Positions 46,901-58,770 of a stretch of DNA of 64,000 nt are shown here, piece by piece; the first letter of the stretch is position 1; each line of letters opens with the position of its first letter. Made by a program: the position numbers and the translations under genes. The stretch comes from Leucogyrophana mollusca (taxonomy: Eukaryota; Basidiomycota; Agaricomycetes; Boletales). The stretch lies in NCBI GenBank assembly GCA_021014945.1, contig MU266355.1, positions 1-64,000 of the forward strand, in the 5' to 3' direction. The notes below the pieces were generated by a model. The model saw nothing but the letters and a program-made list of their open reading frames with translations. It searched no databases and was not told where the DNA came from.

Positions 46901-47670
46901 CACCCTCTAGGCCTTCCACCAGCGTCACCTCCTTGTCCTTGGAGTGCGTCCGCCATGTCACCAGAAGGCTCGAACTGTTCGTCGCCTTCATAGTGTCTCG
47001 GCCTCTTTTGAGATTGGGGTTGCAAAGGATTAGATTGTGGTACCAGATCTCGTAGCTGTTGCATGTATTGTGCCCGGATTTCTGAATTTCGAACAGGAGG
47101 TGGCTGGGGATATGTGAACTGCATTGGGGACGAGGATGCAAAGGGGGAAGTCTGACTCCCGTTATTCAGTTTCGGTAAACCCAATGATGCGGATGCGTCA
47201 TCGGGGGTCAGGTTGCTCCCGCCGCCTGCTGAGAACGACGGAGGGTAGTTGGTCTGAGGTTGTTGGGGGGCCGAATATCCTGGATGCATAAAAGCAGGTT
47301 GAAGCGGAGGTCGCTGCGTCGTCGTATGAAAAGTATTTGTGGTAGAATCAATCGGCCTCCCAGAATCCGAGCTACCAGGATGAGTCTCATACGAGGGACC
47401 CCGCATAGACTGTTGGGTGGCACTACCGCGAAAAGTAGGCCCAGACGGCGAAGTCCCGAACTGATTGGAGGAGAACGCGTTATACTGAGTGGAAGGATAT
47501 GGTCCATTATACGACGACCGAGGTGGCTGTTGATGGCTATCTTGGTTGGTACCTTGAGAACCAAGTCGGTACGGATACTCCTCTTCGAGTTGGAGCTGCG
47601 ACTGTGGCATAGAATAGCGAGGTTCCGTCCATAGTTGATCCAAGACGATGCCGCGGGTTTGGTTGGACAT
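43901..47670 (-). CDS. Zn2Cys6 transcription factor (PriB-like)
   Basis: A first exon of more than 250 residues is Gln/Pro/Ser-rich (SSYNGPYPSTQYNAFSSNQF...), a disordered region. An intron splits the zinc cluster: GACARCKSLK then VKCEFRGESDTCRRCISAGQ plus ECVIPGRKPRRTPP, giving the six cysteines of a binuclear cluster. A coiled coil follows directly (RETLMKQIREQAAQIQELMA), then an acidic Ser-rich linker. The fungal-specific regulatory domain includes NEHHARVLLSRTRIWLNCFN, SEYNLDAFDIHLCVYNAELR and LLKPKYAYYFPFEQRLEIRT. It ends in a Ser/Gln/Pro tail and the stop at 43901. The layout recalls PriB of Lentinula, expressed in fruiting, but that assignment is from memory. It should act in the nucleus as a DNA-binding dimer. 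The 325 bp before it (43575-43900) are the convergent 3' flank. Confidence 0.85.
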
Positions 47671-50600
47671 TGTGGTGAAGCGGTGGCAGTTGCTAACAGA
47701 TGTTACTGCGACGGTTAGGTGTCTATCCTTTCGGAGGATAAGAATGAGGAATGAGGGCGGACGAAGAGATTAGACCGACGAGTCCGGAGTTAATCAAGGT
47801 TGAGGAGCTCGTCACCTTTAGCAATCGCAACTACGCTGGCTATATCGTACGAGAAAAGGTGACGACAAGATGAGAAGATGATTCTTAAAACGAGTTCATG
47901 GGAGAAAGTGCTCACAGTTATGAGTAGCCCAATTATAGCGTATGCAGTCCTGATCACTCACGATCAAGGGACACGAGTACTATGTACTGGGCGACCTTGC
48001 GGTACAGATAATATATTACAGCTTGCTTTATACCGTCCCTTATCTCTGCCGTGATTTTCTAGAAGTTCGTGGTTGGGGATGAAAGTGCAGTGCTCGAGCT
48101 CGGTCGGCTCTGTGGCGGGGCTTTCAGTTTCACAGTCCTCTGCACGTGGGTTGATCTGGTAGAGTGGCTGTGCGTCTATGGCACTGTAAATGATTCTCTC
48201 ACTCTTGTTTTCTCCTTTCCAAGTCAAAGGTGACTTCTTTGCACTGCTATTCGGACGCGTTCACCAACGGTCAACCTCACCTCCGCGCTCTTTGTGGCAG
48301 GCAACCCTGTCGGGTTTGTCGTCCGTTTCAACGGCTCAATCCAACCTGCGAGGCTTGAAACGTCAGTGTCATTAGACACGTAATGCACGATTCCTTGTAC
48401 AGCTCAATCACGTCTTCGTTCGTGTCTCAACATTCTCTACCGCCTGAGGGAAGTACTATCCTATGAATTTGGCTCACCACAATTGGCGAAGCAGAATGTC
48501 TGCGAGAACGATACGCGTTCGAGGAATTCCCAAAGAGGCCGACCATGTTCTGCAGATCTAGCCTTGTTGCCAGGTTCTCAAGCTTTGCTCTCACAGAAAA
48601 TGGGGATGTAAAATTTTCACTTAGCTTTCGTAGATACAGTATTCACTAAAATTGTTCACGCTTTCTCAAGTGAGCTGAAACAGCACCTGAAAATGCAGTC
48701 ACTCTTATCGGCGACGTTGACTCTCCTCCAATCATTCTGCGAAAGTCCAGCCACATTTTGGCAGGTGGTGGTACCGGGTACCGTCAATACGCCGACAAGG
48801 TTCGTGCTGGGCGGGAATTACTATGGTCCACCTTGGTCTGCCTGTGGAATACTATATATGTATGGGCACCGAGTTACACAGAACTTACGTTTTACTAACC
48901 GGACTGGACCAAAGGGTTTCCCGGTTATCAAAATCATGATCAGATCCATGTTGGTAGCCCAGCAGAGCTGGTTGACCTGTCGCGGTAAGTGGGCACGTTG
49001 ACCCCAGGCTTAGCTTATCTTAATGGACAGACCTCGCCCCAAGGTTCATGTAGCTTTGGTATAGTCAGGCGACTTTGATTGTTTTTACAGTACACCTAGA
49101 GCCACATGGAGCATCCACAAGTCGTGGACGGGCATTGGGTTGGCGACTGAGGTCATCGGCCACCAGTGACATCCACAATTGTTATATGTGCCACCACCAC
49201 CCAAAGTAACTCTCCCTACAAATGCTTCTGAACGCCTATAAATATACCCTTGCCTTGCGCAACATAAACCTTGGTTCAAAATGGGCTGCTTCGCTGTAAA
49301 CAAACATCCTGTCGACACTGTTCATCGCTCCGCTATATCGGTACGCTTAGAAGTATATTCCGATTCGTTCTATGTTTGACCTGTGGAATGTTCTGCAGAA
49401 AACCTCCGCCATTATCGAGGGTATGCTATCCCAGCTTCTATCCCAGGCGCCGCTATCTCGTCAATCCAAAACATCGCAATCCCGCACCGCGGATGGATTT
49501 CCCGCTGTGAGGTATGTTTTAACCTGTCTCTTATATTACTGGTACTCAGGCCTTTCTCCAACCAACAGGAGTGGAAGGCATCGCCCGATTTGTCGGGCAG
49601 ATCCTAGTGAAGACATATATCCGAGAGACTCGACGGAAGGTACTTAGGCAGAAAGTTCAGGATCCATATTCCAGCCTTCTAATCGTACCACCATGCCACA
49701 GCTCGGCCAGTTGCGTCCGAACTTGCGAGTTTCCCTACTAGTTGCATATTTCCGCGTGTCTTCTCTCCAATCAGCTCCTTGTCGGACATCGCCGGGCTGG
49801 GTGATCACCATCAGCAAACACCCAAAGCGAAACGTCGACATAGCACCTTAGATCCCGAGGGTTCTCCTCGACCTTCCAAAAGACGCCTGGTACTCACAGG
49901 CTTTGGCCGTGCACGTCAAGAAGCGACCCTCCCTTGGCTCCTTCGATCCTCGCCTCAGCCGGAAGATAATAGCTACGTCGGAGTGTCGATGGCCCCGCAC
50001 GGTATCAGGCTCTCTGACCAACATCGGCAGCCGCAATCGCCACCTACGTGTCCCGAAGGCCGTCGACAAAGAGACGTTTCCGGCAATCAGCTGTCGCATG
50101 CGCTGGCTCGCTCGTCTGAGAACGGCCTGGTGATTTGGCTCGCTCGACCTCTGAAAGCTACGCGAAGCATTGCCGCAATGTCTAGCGGGCTTACCGCCAG
50201 ACAAGTTCCTTGCAGCAACCCGACCCGACGTGGTGGAGCCAGACAGACATTTGGCGTATACACCAGTCATTTCGCATCGAGAGATGGTGCGGGACCAAGG
50301 GTTATACGATGGAAAGTGTAACTGTTACATACATGCGCGTGCATGCAGTAGCCTGCTCGACACGTTGGTCGAATATACCATACATCAATACCCTGCCAAG
50401 AATGCCGCTCTCGGGACCACGAAGAGTGTTTTCAGAGCCAACATTGGCTATTTTTTCGCGATGTACAATGTGGATATCTGGATATCAAATGATATCGAAC
50501 ACTATATATAGCCAAGGAGCGCTTAACCCTGTGCTTCCACCCTACAAGCACAATATCAGCTTACACCGTGGATGTGGGCAACAGGGGCCCGCTCAACTTC

Positions 50601-52625
50601 CTACGCCGGATAGGCATGCGACATCTTCCCATTTCATTTCGAAATCTTGCTCTCTCTTATCTTGGACTTGTACCCGGCGAAGAATGGGATGATGTATCTA
50701 AAGCCTAGGCCCTTCGTGTACACCCCACTGGGAGTACCGCAGATTTCTGTTTCGAATGCGAATACTTTTTCGTACCGATGGCCGGGTGGGACGAGTAGCT
50801 CATGAAAGAACAGCGCCCCTTCCAAGTTGGTGCAAGAGCGTGCTCCGCAATCTAAACCTACTGATCTGCCGGCCTAAGCATGGATGCAGCTCCCCAACGT
50901 TATCAAAGGTTGAGGGAAACGCTGCAGGCTCTTTATGAGCTTTGTGACCAGAAGATTGTGTAGATCTGCGGGGAGTTGATGGGTGGCCTGATAAGTGCTC
51001 ATATCAAGTGACGGGGTGCGAGATGCAAGTGAGCAATCGTCCAGAACGTGACCAATCGACCTGCCGCCCACCACAAGGGGAGGAGCGTTAGAGCCCACTG
51101 AACATCGGAGAACCCTGTTGATACCTGCCAATGACGCAACAGAAGGCACAAACCTGATGAGACACACCTAAATGACAATGAGTGTCGTGACCAGAGTTCG
51201 TGCCAGGTACTCACCGAGTTCTGAAGGTTAGTCAGAAAAGTGGTCATACAGACCCACACCAACAGCCTGCGACGACGTTAGTAAAGCGACAGCATCGTCA
51301 GGCGTTTTCGGCAATTGATAGCTACTCAATGGAGTGGTAATTGTGGAAATGAGTTGGACTCGAATTCCAGGTGTTTCATCCTCGCCCTGACGGAGGCTTT
51401 CTCCGCCTCGGATTCCTCTACCCGAGCAGCAAGCAGCTGCATCAAGCCTTAGTAAAGCTTGGGTCTGTCCAAATCCAGCAGAGCAAGTAGCAAGTTACAG
51501 TACTCAATCCAAATTACTACAATCGTAATAGGGTGAGAAATCATCACGGCGAACGACGCACCTTACTTGTGCCACTTCATCAACAAGAGACGGTGTGGCC
51601 AAGCTGCTAGTAGGTCCCAAATTCGCATTCGCTGGCAAGATAAGCTCGATAAAAGGGAGAACGTCGCCTCGATACCAGACGTTATACTCTGCGGAGATTG
51701 AACCTTCCGGACCATTACCATGAGTTCCTAAAACATCTGGGTCGAGACAAGGGGAGAATGGTGTATGCTGGGGTACGGTGATTATAAATATAATGCATTG
51801 TACTGTTGACCCACATGCGAGCACCTGGGTGCGTTGATGTTGACGCCTTTAGGTGACTGGCACAGGATAGCATGACCGCCCACGCCGCAACCTTGCCGAT
51901 ACCCCGTGTCCCTGCGAGCACCTACTGCCATCCTGGATGCTGGATTGAGCGCGATAGTACTGATGGATGAACTCAGAGCCGCATGTTTGACTCGTGTTGC
52001 TGTCAGAACGTTGAGAGGTGGGCGCGACACAGCTGAATTGCCGTGCACCCTTACCTCCAACAACGAGCTGACTACACGTCCAACTGCCGAATTTTTAATT
52101 CTAAGGTTTTGAGAAAAAGGTTTGAGTGATATATAAATGGGCCTGGATTTGGTATCGACGCCGTGTTCGAGCCGTATATTTACCAATTATAATATAAATA
52201 CACCAATACGGGCATCAAGCAAACACCCCCAAGCAGGTATTCGGGCCGTATCAAACACGTCTGAGATTGGCATATCACAGCCCCCAGCTGAATATTTTCG
52301 CGTGACATACGGCTGATGTTCTGTTCAAACATTGGTACGACATGCGAGCCACACATAGGTCTCATATGAATTCTATGTATTACATATATTTGAACGGTAA
52401 AGGACTGACATCATGGGGTGGCGGGCCAAGGTATCATCAAGTCCGTGCCATGACAGCTCAGAGTTATCGTGAAGCTCAATCCCCACAATCGAAGGTAGCA
52501 AATGTTGTATTCAGGGAAATATCAGAAGGAACAACAGACAACATATCATAGATAGAAGATAACGAAAGGCCAGATGACGAAAGGCCGCTAGATACTTAGA
52601 ACATATGCATCGTGTAGTTACAAAG
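47671..52625. other. Gene-poor 5-kb region with exon-like relics
   Basis: I could not assign a complete gene here. Scattered frames look partly protein-like. A minus-strand one at 47964-48227 reads IIYSAIDAQPLYQINPRAE. A plus-strand one near 48690 reads ENAVTLIGDVDSPPIILRKS in one frame. The exon pair at 49399-49741 is listed separately. A minus-strand one at 51504-51824 reads DPDVLGTHGNGPEGSISAEY. None connects to a longer model, and stop codons are frequent. This is consistent with decayed genes or old transposon DNA. Confidence 0.4.
49399..49741 (+). other. Possible two-exon fragment of an unknown gene
   Basis: Exon 49399-49511 reads NLRHYRGYAIPASIPGAAIS and ends RGWISRCE. After a 38-nt GT-AG intron, 49550-49741 reads AFLQPTGVEGIARFVGQILV and TYIRETRRKVLRQKVQDPY before a stop. 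The composition and the phase-0 splice look real, but no ATG-bearing upstream exon was found and I do not recognise the family. It may be the tail of a decayed gene. Confidence 0.25.
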
Positions 52626-53445
52626 TTAGTCAGTCGAGACAATCGGGTGAGGGTAGAAAAGTGCTGCGTGTGTACAGAATTCCTTCCAGATAGATTCCAA
52701 TATTTCTGGAATGGTATCCCCCTCATCAGACTCGGTAGGCGCTGAGACCCATTGCTCGATAAAGACACCCTCTAACGGAATATGCGAATCCCACGCAGCC
52801 CATTGACCATTTGGGAAGCTCGGGTTCGCAGCGATAAAGGCCAGCCAAAACGCATCTCGTCCCCAGCTCCACTGCTGAGAATGAGTATCCACAGTGGAGA
52901 CAAGCCATGTCTGGATGCGCAGGGCGAGCGTTGACCAATCGGTCGAGTCCGATGGATTGAAAGATGGGTGGAGGGGGAGGAAGGGAATGGCGGCGTCTTC
53001 TTGGTAAATGGAGGGCTCATCATCGTGCTCAACAGACAGCTGTGATACTACGGTAAGGCTTATCAATTTTCAAACGGGGAATGAGACACGTACTTGACGC
53101 TCACGATCCCCAGAGCACGAAGATATCTCTGCTGGGCATGTGTCCCAGGATATAGCTTCCACAACAGGTTTCGCGAATGTGGTGTACTCTTCCGCTATGG
53201 CCACAGAGATCTGGATGGGCTACAAATACAAGAAGAATCAGCTCAGGATTGCAGGCGGTACAATTGCGGCTGCGTACGATATCGGTACCGACGAGATGGT
53301 TTGGGAGAGTGCCTGAGAAACAGACGGTAACAAGCACAGGCTGCAAGGATGCACTGTGATTTTTATCGGCTTGGACGACGGGAAAAAATGTGGATGTGTT
53401 GACGACGAAGTTTTGTTTGGAGACGAGCGAGCTTGGAGAGTCCAT
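52626..53445 (-). CDS. Hypothetical multi-exon gene
   Basis: An ATG at 53445 opens MDSPSSLVSKQNFVVNTSTF. A middle exon after an acceptor near 53223 reads PIQISVAIAEEYTTFAKPVV and AISWDTCPAEISSCSGD. A canonical donor (GTGAGC) and acceptor (near 53043) join it, phase 1, to LSQLSVEHDDEPSIYQEDAA. The last exon continues to WSWGRDAFWLAFIAANPSFP, NGQWAAWDSHIPLEGVFIEQ and SIWKEFCTHAALFYPHP and stops at 52626. The first intron's donor is not settled. There is no signal peptide or known domain. Its start lies only 126 bp from the divergent transposase-like gene, so the two share a promoter or belong to one unit. Function is unknown. Confidence 0.45.
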
Positions 53446-53571
53446 TGTCGATGTTCAGGCGTTCAAGTCCAAGTTGGACTTGCGTGTTTCGCGACGAAGT
53501 CTCTCACGTGACAGAACGCGTCTCTTTGACTTCAAGTCTCTCTCCTGCTTGGCGTTGGCGAGACTCACAAG

Positions 53572-56500
53572 ATGGATCCCCAATCACGCAATTTGATCGA
53601 TGGTAAAAGTGAGTGTTCAGATTTACTTGCTAACTCATTGACGAATTATTCTACCCGCCACAGTCTTGCGGTTCTTCGATGGAAGCACCAAGCGCGTTCT
53701 GTGTACAGTCTGCCCTTCACATAGAGGCGTTCGACGCAGTATGGAGTTTCGATTTGTGAAGAAACACTGCGAAACCCACATTCACATCCGCCACGCCGCG
53801 TACAAAACATCCGGGAGGACAGGCCTCTCGCAGCCGTTCCCTTCACACCCACAACGCGAAATCCAGCAACCGCACGATCTCTTTCATATTGAGAGAGCAG
53901 TATCTGAACCGTTTGAAGGTATGTAAACTTGTGTATTATGCCCTACTCCTCCCTCACTGCATATCCCGCAGATGGCGGCAATGACATGGACTTCGACAGT
54001 AATCTACCCCACACCGAGAGCCAGAATGGAGGCGTCAATATCCCTGATAGTCACACTCAGGACGCGCTATCTCTTGGCGACACCACACCAGCAGCCCCGA
54101 TTGAGGAATACATCCCGCTTTCCCAGCTTTGGAGCGCAGACGTCAATAATCGTACATACAACATCTGCGGCGGGACTGGTGACCTTTTCGACGAGCTAAA
54201 AGCAGCTCTGGAGGCAAACGAGGAGCTATTCTCAACACCGTTGGCTCCTGTGGATGATGTGTGCGAGCCGGACGCCGAGGACACTGATTCAGCATCGGAT
54301 TTTGGCATCGAGCTTTCAGGTGAGTCCATTTATTTTTGTTGGCATTGGTATGTCCGCCTAATGGGCTATCTTCACTTCAGACGTCGCAGTTGAGGGCAGC
54401 GCTGCAAAATCGAGCGCTGAGGTATCTCCAGTGAGCCCGCATTACCCATGGGCTTCACGGGCGGTAAGTCAGTCTACAGCAGGTCGAGTTCCATACTTAC
54501 GAACAACCTGACCAGCAATTTCTGACCGCCCTCCTCTTCGCATCCGCACGCCTCCCATTTTCTGACGCACAGAAGAAGGCCGTGCTGAGTTACGCAAAAG
54601 CACTCGGCGCGAAAAACGTCCCCTCCATTGGTGCCTTCAAGAAAAGTCAGGAAGAAGTGAGTAGACTCGTCGGGATCCCAACTGAGAAGGTCACGGCAAG
54701 GTCAGGCAATATATTTTATATCAACAGCGTCGGGAGCGCTATTGCCAAGGTCTGTGCGTGATTTGATTTTGGGGGCGACCACGGACTGATCTACATTCGA
54801 GGATTACGCCAACCCCCTCACACGGTTTTCTATGCAAGACTACCCAGAGGATGAAGGAGGCCGGATGACGCAAGTGTTCGGCGGGGAGAAGATGTTGTTA
54901 GATCTACCCTCCCCTCCGGCTGCTCGGGTGGGGGAGACTATATACTTTGTCGGTGAGCTTCTGCAAGAGTCTTCCGGGGGCTACTTTATTCCCGAGCGCT
55001 TCTTCCTGGCTTCCTATCCATCATCAGAAGCCCCACCGCTTGCAACTGGTGAGCCTTCAAGCGGCCCCGTTCCGAAGGAGCTTTATGCTCTGGGTCGTGT
55101 TGTGGAACGAACAGATGTACGGGATTCACGTCCATCAACGTTTGAAGACCTGAAGACTTACACTACATCATAGGCGGGGTTCATTGTACACGACCAGCAG
55201 GAAATTATCCCCACTTCGATGTTTCAGCGCTCGTTTGAGGATATTTCCTCATACAAAAACGAGCTCGATTGCGGCTTAACAGGTATGTCTGTAATATACT
55301 GGCGTACGAATTCGGAGCTCACCACATACTTTCTAGAGTCTTCTAAGAGATACGCGCGACTCGAGCCGCATCCACTTCGTCAAAAGTCCCAAGGCCGCAT
55401 GGTGTACACCGTACCGCTGATCATTTTTATGGACGACGTTTCCGGCAATATTTCAAAGCAATGGAATAAGCATCACGCCATTTACATGTCTAATGCCAAC
55501 TTACCCCGCGAGATGCTCGAGAAGGAGTTTTGCGTGCGGTTTGTAACCGCATCACCTCACGCTGCGCCAATGGAGTTAATGCAGGCAATGAAGAGATCAA
55601 TTTGGTGCGTTGTTGTTGTCACGACGTCAAATTGTACTAATGTCATAACCACTCCCAGTCAAGCAGCTGAGTCCGGTATTGTTACCTGGGACTGCAAGAC
55701 GGACGAGGAGGTCATGCTAGTTCCGTATGGACTCTTCATTGCCGGGGATAATCCAATGCAAGCCGAAGAGTGTAGTCACGCTGGCTTGAACTGTAATTAC
55801 TTTTGCAGGACATGCGATGTCGGCGGGAACAAAGAGTATAAGCAGTCAAGTGAAGGGTACAACACCATCTTCGAAGTACGTCCTTGTCCCCCCACTGATT
55901 TTATGACAATATGAATCCCCATTCATAGTCTGGCAACCTCCGCACTCCAGACGGTACCGCTGAGCAGATCAAACAACAAATCAACATTGCGCTAAGCTCC
56001 GGCGCGACAGAAAAAGTGAAGCACTCAATGGCATCAACAGGAGTGCGAGATACAACTTCATCTGCTATTGTCAATACCCTCGTGGAGTTAGGAAAGCGTC
56101 TGCGAAAACGACAAGCAGGTACTCCAGCGATCCCGGAAAGCAAGGTCAAGACAAAGCTAGAGAAAGAATTCGAAGACTTACTGAACGGTGACTCGCTTGA
56201 AGACGTGATTAACCCCCTTCTTGGGATGGAAGGTGAGCTTCGCCTGCTGCCTTCGTCGTTTTGTAATTCTACGAAGCGTCTCTGATTCCTGGCCTGATAG
56301 GCATGAATATTCACCTGGACACTCCGACGGAGATTCTTCATACCGTCTTGCTTGGAGTGGTTAAGTATTTTTGGGGCCAAACGGTCTTCCTTCTCGAGAA
56401 GTCAAAGCTTCTCAACGTTCTCCAACGGCGTCTCGAGTCCATTGACAAGAATGGGCTCAATGCCCCCAGTCTGAACGCTGACTACATTTGTCACTATAAA

Positions 56501-58618
56501 GGTGGTTTGATCGGAAAGCATTTCAAAAGTCTTGCGCAGGTAATGCCCTTCCTGATCTATGATCTGGTGCCAAAATCAGTCCTCGACGGCTGGACAACCA
56601 TTGGGGAACTTGTTGTCCTCATATGGCACACGAAGATCGACAATTCCGAAACATATTTGGTACGTAGGGCTTGATTCAACGGCGCAAACGGTCATACTGA
56701 CCCCAATACCTGACCCAGGCACAATTATCCCGAACGATTGACGACTTTCTCAATATCACTGCGCAATGCGCGCCCAGTATACTCATTAGCAAACCAAAAT
56801 TCCACTTTCTGGTCCACCTCCCACTCTATATACGTCGATTCGGTCCCGCAATCATCTTCTCGACAGAACGCTATGAGGCGTTCAACCATGTTTTCCGTCT
56901 CGCATGCATCTACAGCAATCGGCAAGCACCTAGTAGAGACACCTGTAACATCTTTGCACGACAGGATATTGTGAAGCACATAGCTACCGGTGGGTATTGG
57001 CAGGATGGTTCGAGTGGTAAATGGGTTCGAGGGGGGAAAGACGTTTTGAGCTACCTTGGAGAAAATCCCGCACAGGCACGGTTACTTGGCTTGCTGCCTG
57101 GTGATCCCCCGACACCCGGTGAGCTGTCTACCAATTCGCCCCTTCCCCAGTGATTCCCATATATATCCAGGCACTGGTCGGTTCCAAACGGCTGCCCGTG
57201 ACAATGACGGGAAAACAGAGAGAAAGGATCCCGTCTCCTGGGCGCAGACTCATTGCGCTGCAATCCTCAAGACCGACCGCCCCGGCATCGACTTTTTCCA
57301 AGGCAATAGCCTTACTACAACTGAGGGCGACAACTCATCAGTTGAAGGCCACGTCGTATACCAAGACCCGACACACAACAAAGTGGGTACCGTTTTTGCC
57401 CAAAAGCGGCATGGTATGGCTCATCGGTTCCATCGGTTCCCATAGACAATGATTGGGCGAATTCGCGAGATCTTGCTTTCAGCTGACAGGACGGTGGAGC
57501 ATGTAGCGCTTCAGCCTTTTGCTCTTAGACCTACACTTCATAGTACACTTCACTTACCTTGCTTGGAGCTCATGAAAGAGGAGGTAGTCGTGTCAGCAAA
57601 GGTAAAGCCGTTATTGGACCTCCCAGTGTAAATTTCTGAGGCACGGCTGCAGGACATCACATGTGCTGTCAACGTCCAACATAATTGCGTTGATTCGCAA
57701 TGTGTTGACATCGGTCACAAGCGCCTGCGTCAGGAACGCACCGAAACTTCACGAACAACTCCCATCATCAACCACAAGCCAACGCCTCTCTATTTCCTCA
57801 ACACGTATTCAATTCACAACTATGCCCACATTCGCTCCGCTGTTCCCGAAAACCTTTGCCAAACACCACTACGCGTCACCAATATCGTCCAGGTGCGAGA
57901 AGCAGCCGTACGCCAAATGCAAGACAAAAAAACTGCAAAAGCGTCAGAAGCAGACGAATCTCGGCCGCCTGGTCCTATTATCGCTCAAGAAACCGCATCC
58001 GAGCCTGCTCCTTTCGATCGTAGCGCAAACAAGCAGAAGCCCAAACGCCGAGCTGTCGCCAAGAATACTTCCAAGGGCCGTGGTTCAAAGACTGTCGCGG
58101 TGGAAGCCCCAGCTCCCGCAGAAGCAGTGCCCTCTCACCACAATCTGCGGCCGATTGCAGGTGGAGGGACAATCCACCAGACTTCTCAGCCGCCTTCCCA
58201 ACAGTTCCCACCCGAAACTCAACCCCAGTATCCATATCAAGCAACTTTCTACTACCCGCCCGTTCGGCCCGCCCCCCCTCCCACAACTTACCCCCCAATG
58301 CAGCTGCCCCCATCTCGATCTGTTTATGAAAGGCCAGCCAATGCTGCTCAGGCATATCCCCCTCCCCCTCCCATGCATTTTTCCTGGGTCGATCATCGGC
58401 CGATGAATCCCCAGTTTCAGCAATCTGGTCCCTCTCAAAACGTTCATTCGACGACTCATTCCACCACAATCGCACCATCTCATTATTCCTCTTACCCCCC
58501 TGTAGCTCACTTATCGTCTATTGATCATACTTCCCAGTCTCAGCATATTTATAGCGCTATTTACCGTCCCCCCCACCCCCAGATACAAAACTTATCATAT
58601 CCCTCGCATTCAATGTAA
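53572..58618 (+). CDS. Large transposase-like protein with N-terminal zinc finger
   Basis: A very long multi-exon gene (roughly 1,400 residues) whose introns all splice in frame where checked. The first two exons give MDPQSRNLIDGKILRFFDGS then VLCTVC ... KKHCETHIHIRH, a C-x2-C...H-x3-5-H finger of BED/C2H2 style. The core reads MQDYPEDEGGRMTQVFGGEK, GETIYFVGELLQESSGGYFI, SQGRMVYTVPLIIFMDDVSG and NISKQWNKHHAIYMSNANLP. It continues LFIAGDNPMQAEECSHAGLN, CNYFCRTCDVGG, DTPTEILHTVLLGVVKYFWG, CHYKGGLIGKHFKSLAQVMP and PAIIFSTERYEAFNHVFRLA. Candidate catalytic acids are the Asp of FMDD, the Asp of GDNP and the Glu of ERYE, a DDE-like order. The C-terminus has PLYFLNTYSIHNYAHIRSAV and a Pro/Gln-rich tail to the stop at 58616-58618. 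From memory, similar proteins recur in many copies in agaricomycete genomes. The exact superfamily (CACTA/tnp2-like is my guess) is not established, and host-gene status cannot be excluded. Confidence 0.6.
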
Positions 58619-58770
58619 AATTTCTCTTTTTCAGGCCTTGGTGGCGCGCAGCGAACTTGAACGTCTGAACGACACACAAACAACCCAAAATGGTGTGTGC
58701 TTCGAACTGTTCATTTTATGAACTTGAACACTCACGGTCGAACTTCGAGCTCACTGACCCATCGCCCAAA

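Noticed and set aside
51504..51824. Possible peroxidase-type exon (DPDVLGTHGNGPEGSIS)
   Set aside because: The resemblance to haem-thiolate peroxidases is a single short block with no Cys-Pro motif or other exons nearby.
51715..52186. Short-chain dehydrogenase remnant suggested by LAGTRGIGKVAA on the minus strand
   Set aside because: Only the Gly-rich stretch matches; no active-site YxxxK or neighbouring strands follow, and the frame is preceded by a stop.
53177..53316. Plus-strand frame reading MATEIWMGYKYKKNQLRIAG
   Set aside because: It lies antisense to an exon of the 52.6-53.4 kb minus-strand model, which has consistent splice sites; treated as a shadow frame.
57663..58406. 247-codon frame overlapping the 3' part of the transposase-like gene
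   Set aside because: The alternative frame (NTYSIHNYAHIRSAV, then the Pro/Gln tail) continues the large protein through in-frame splices; this one is low-complexity Ser/Pro by reflection.
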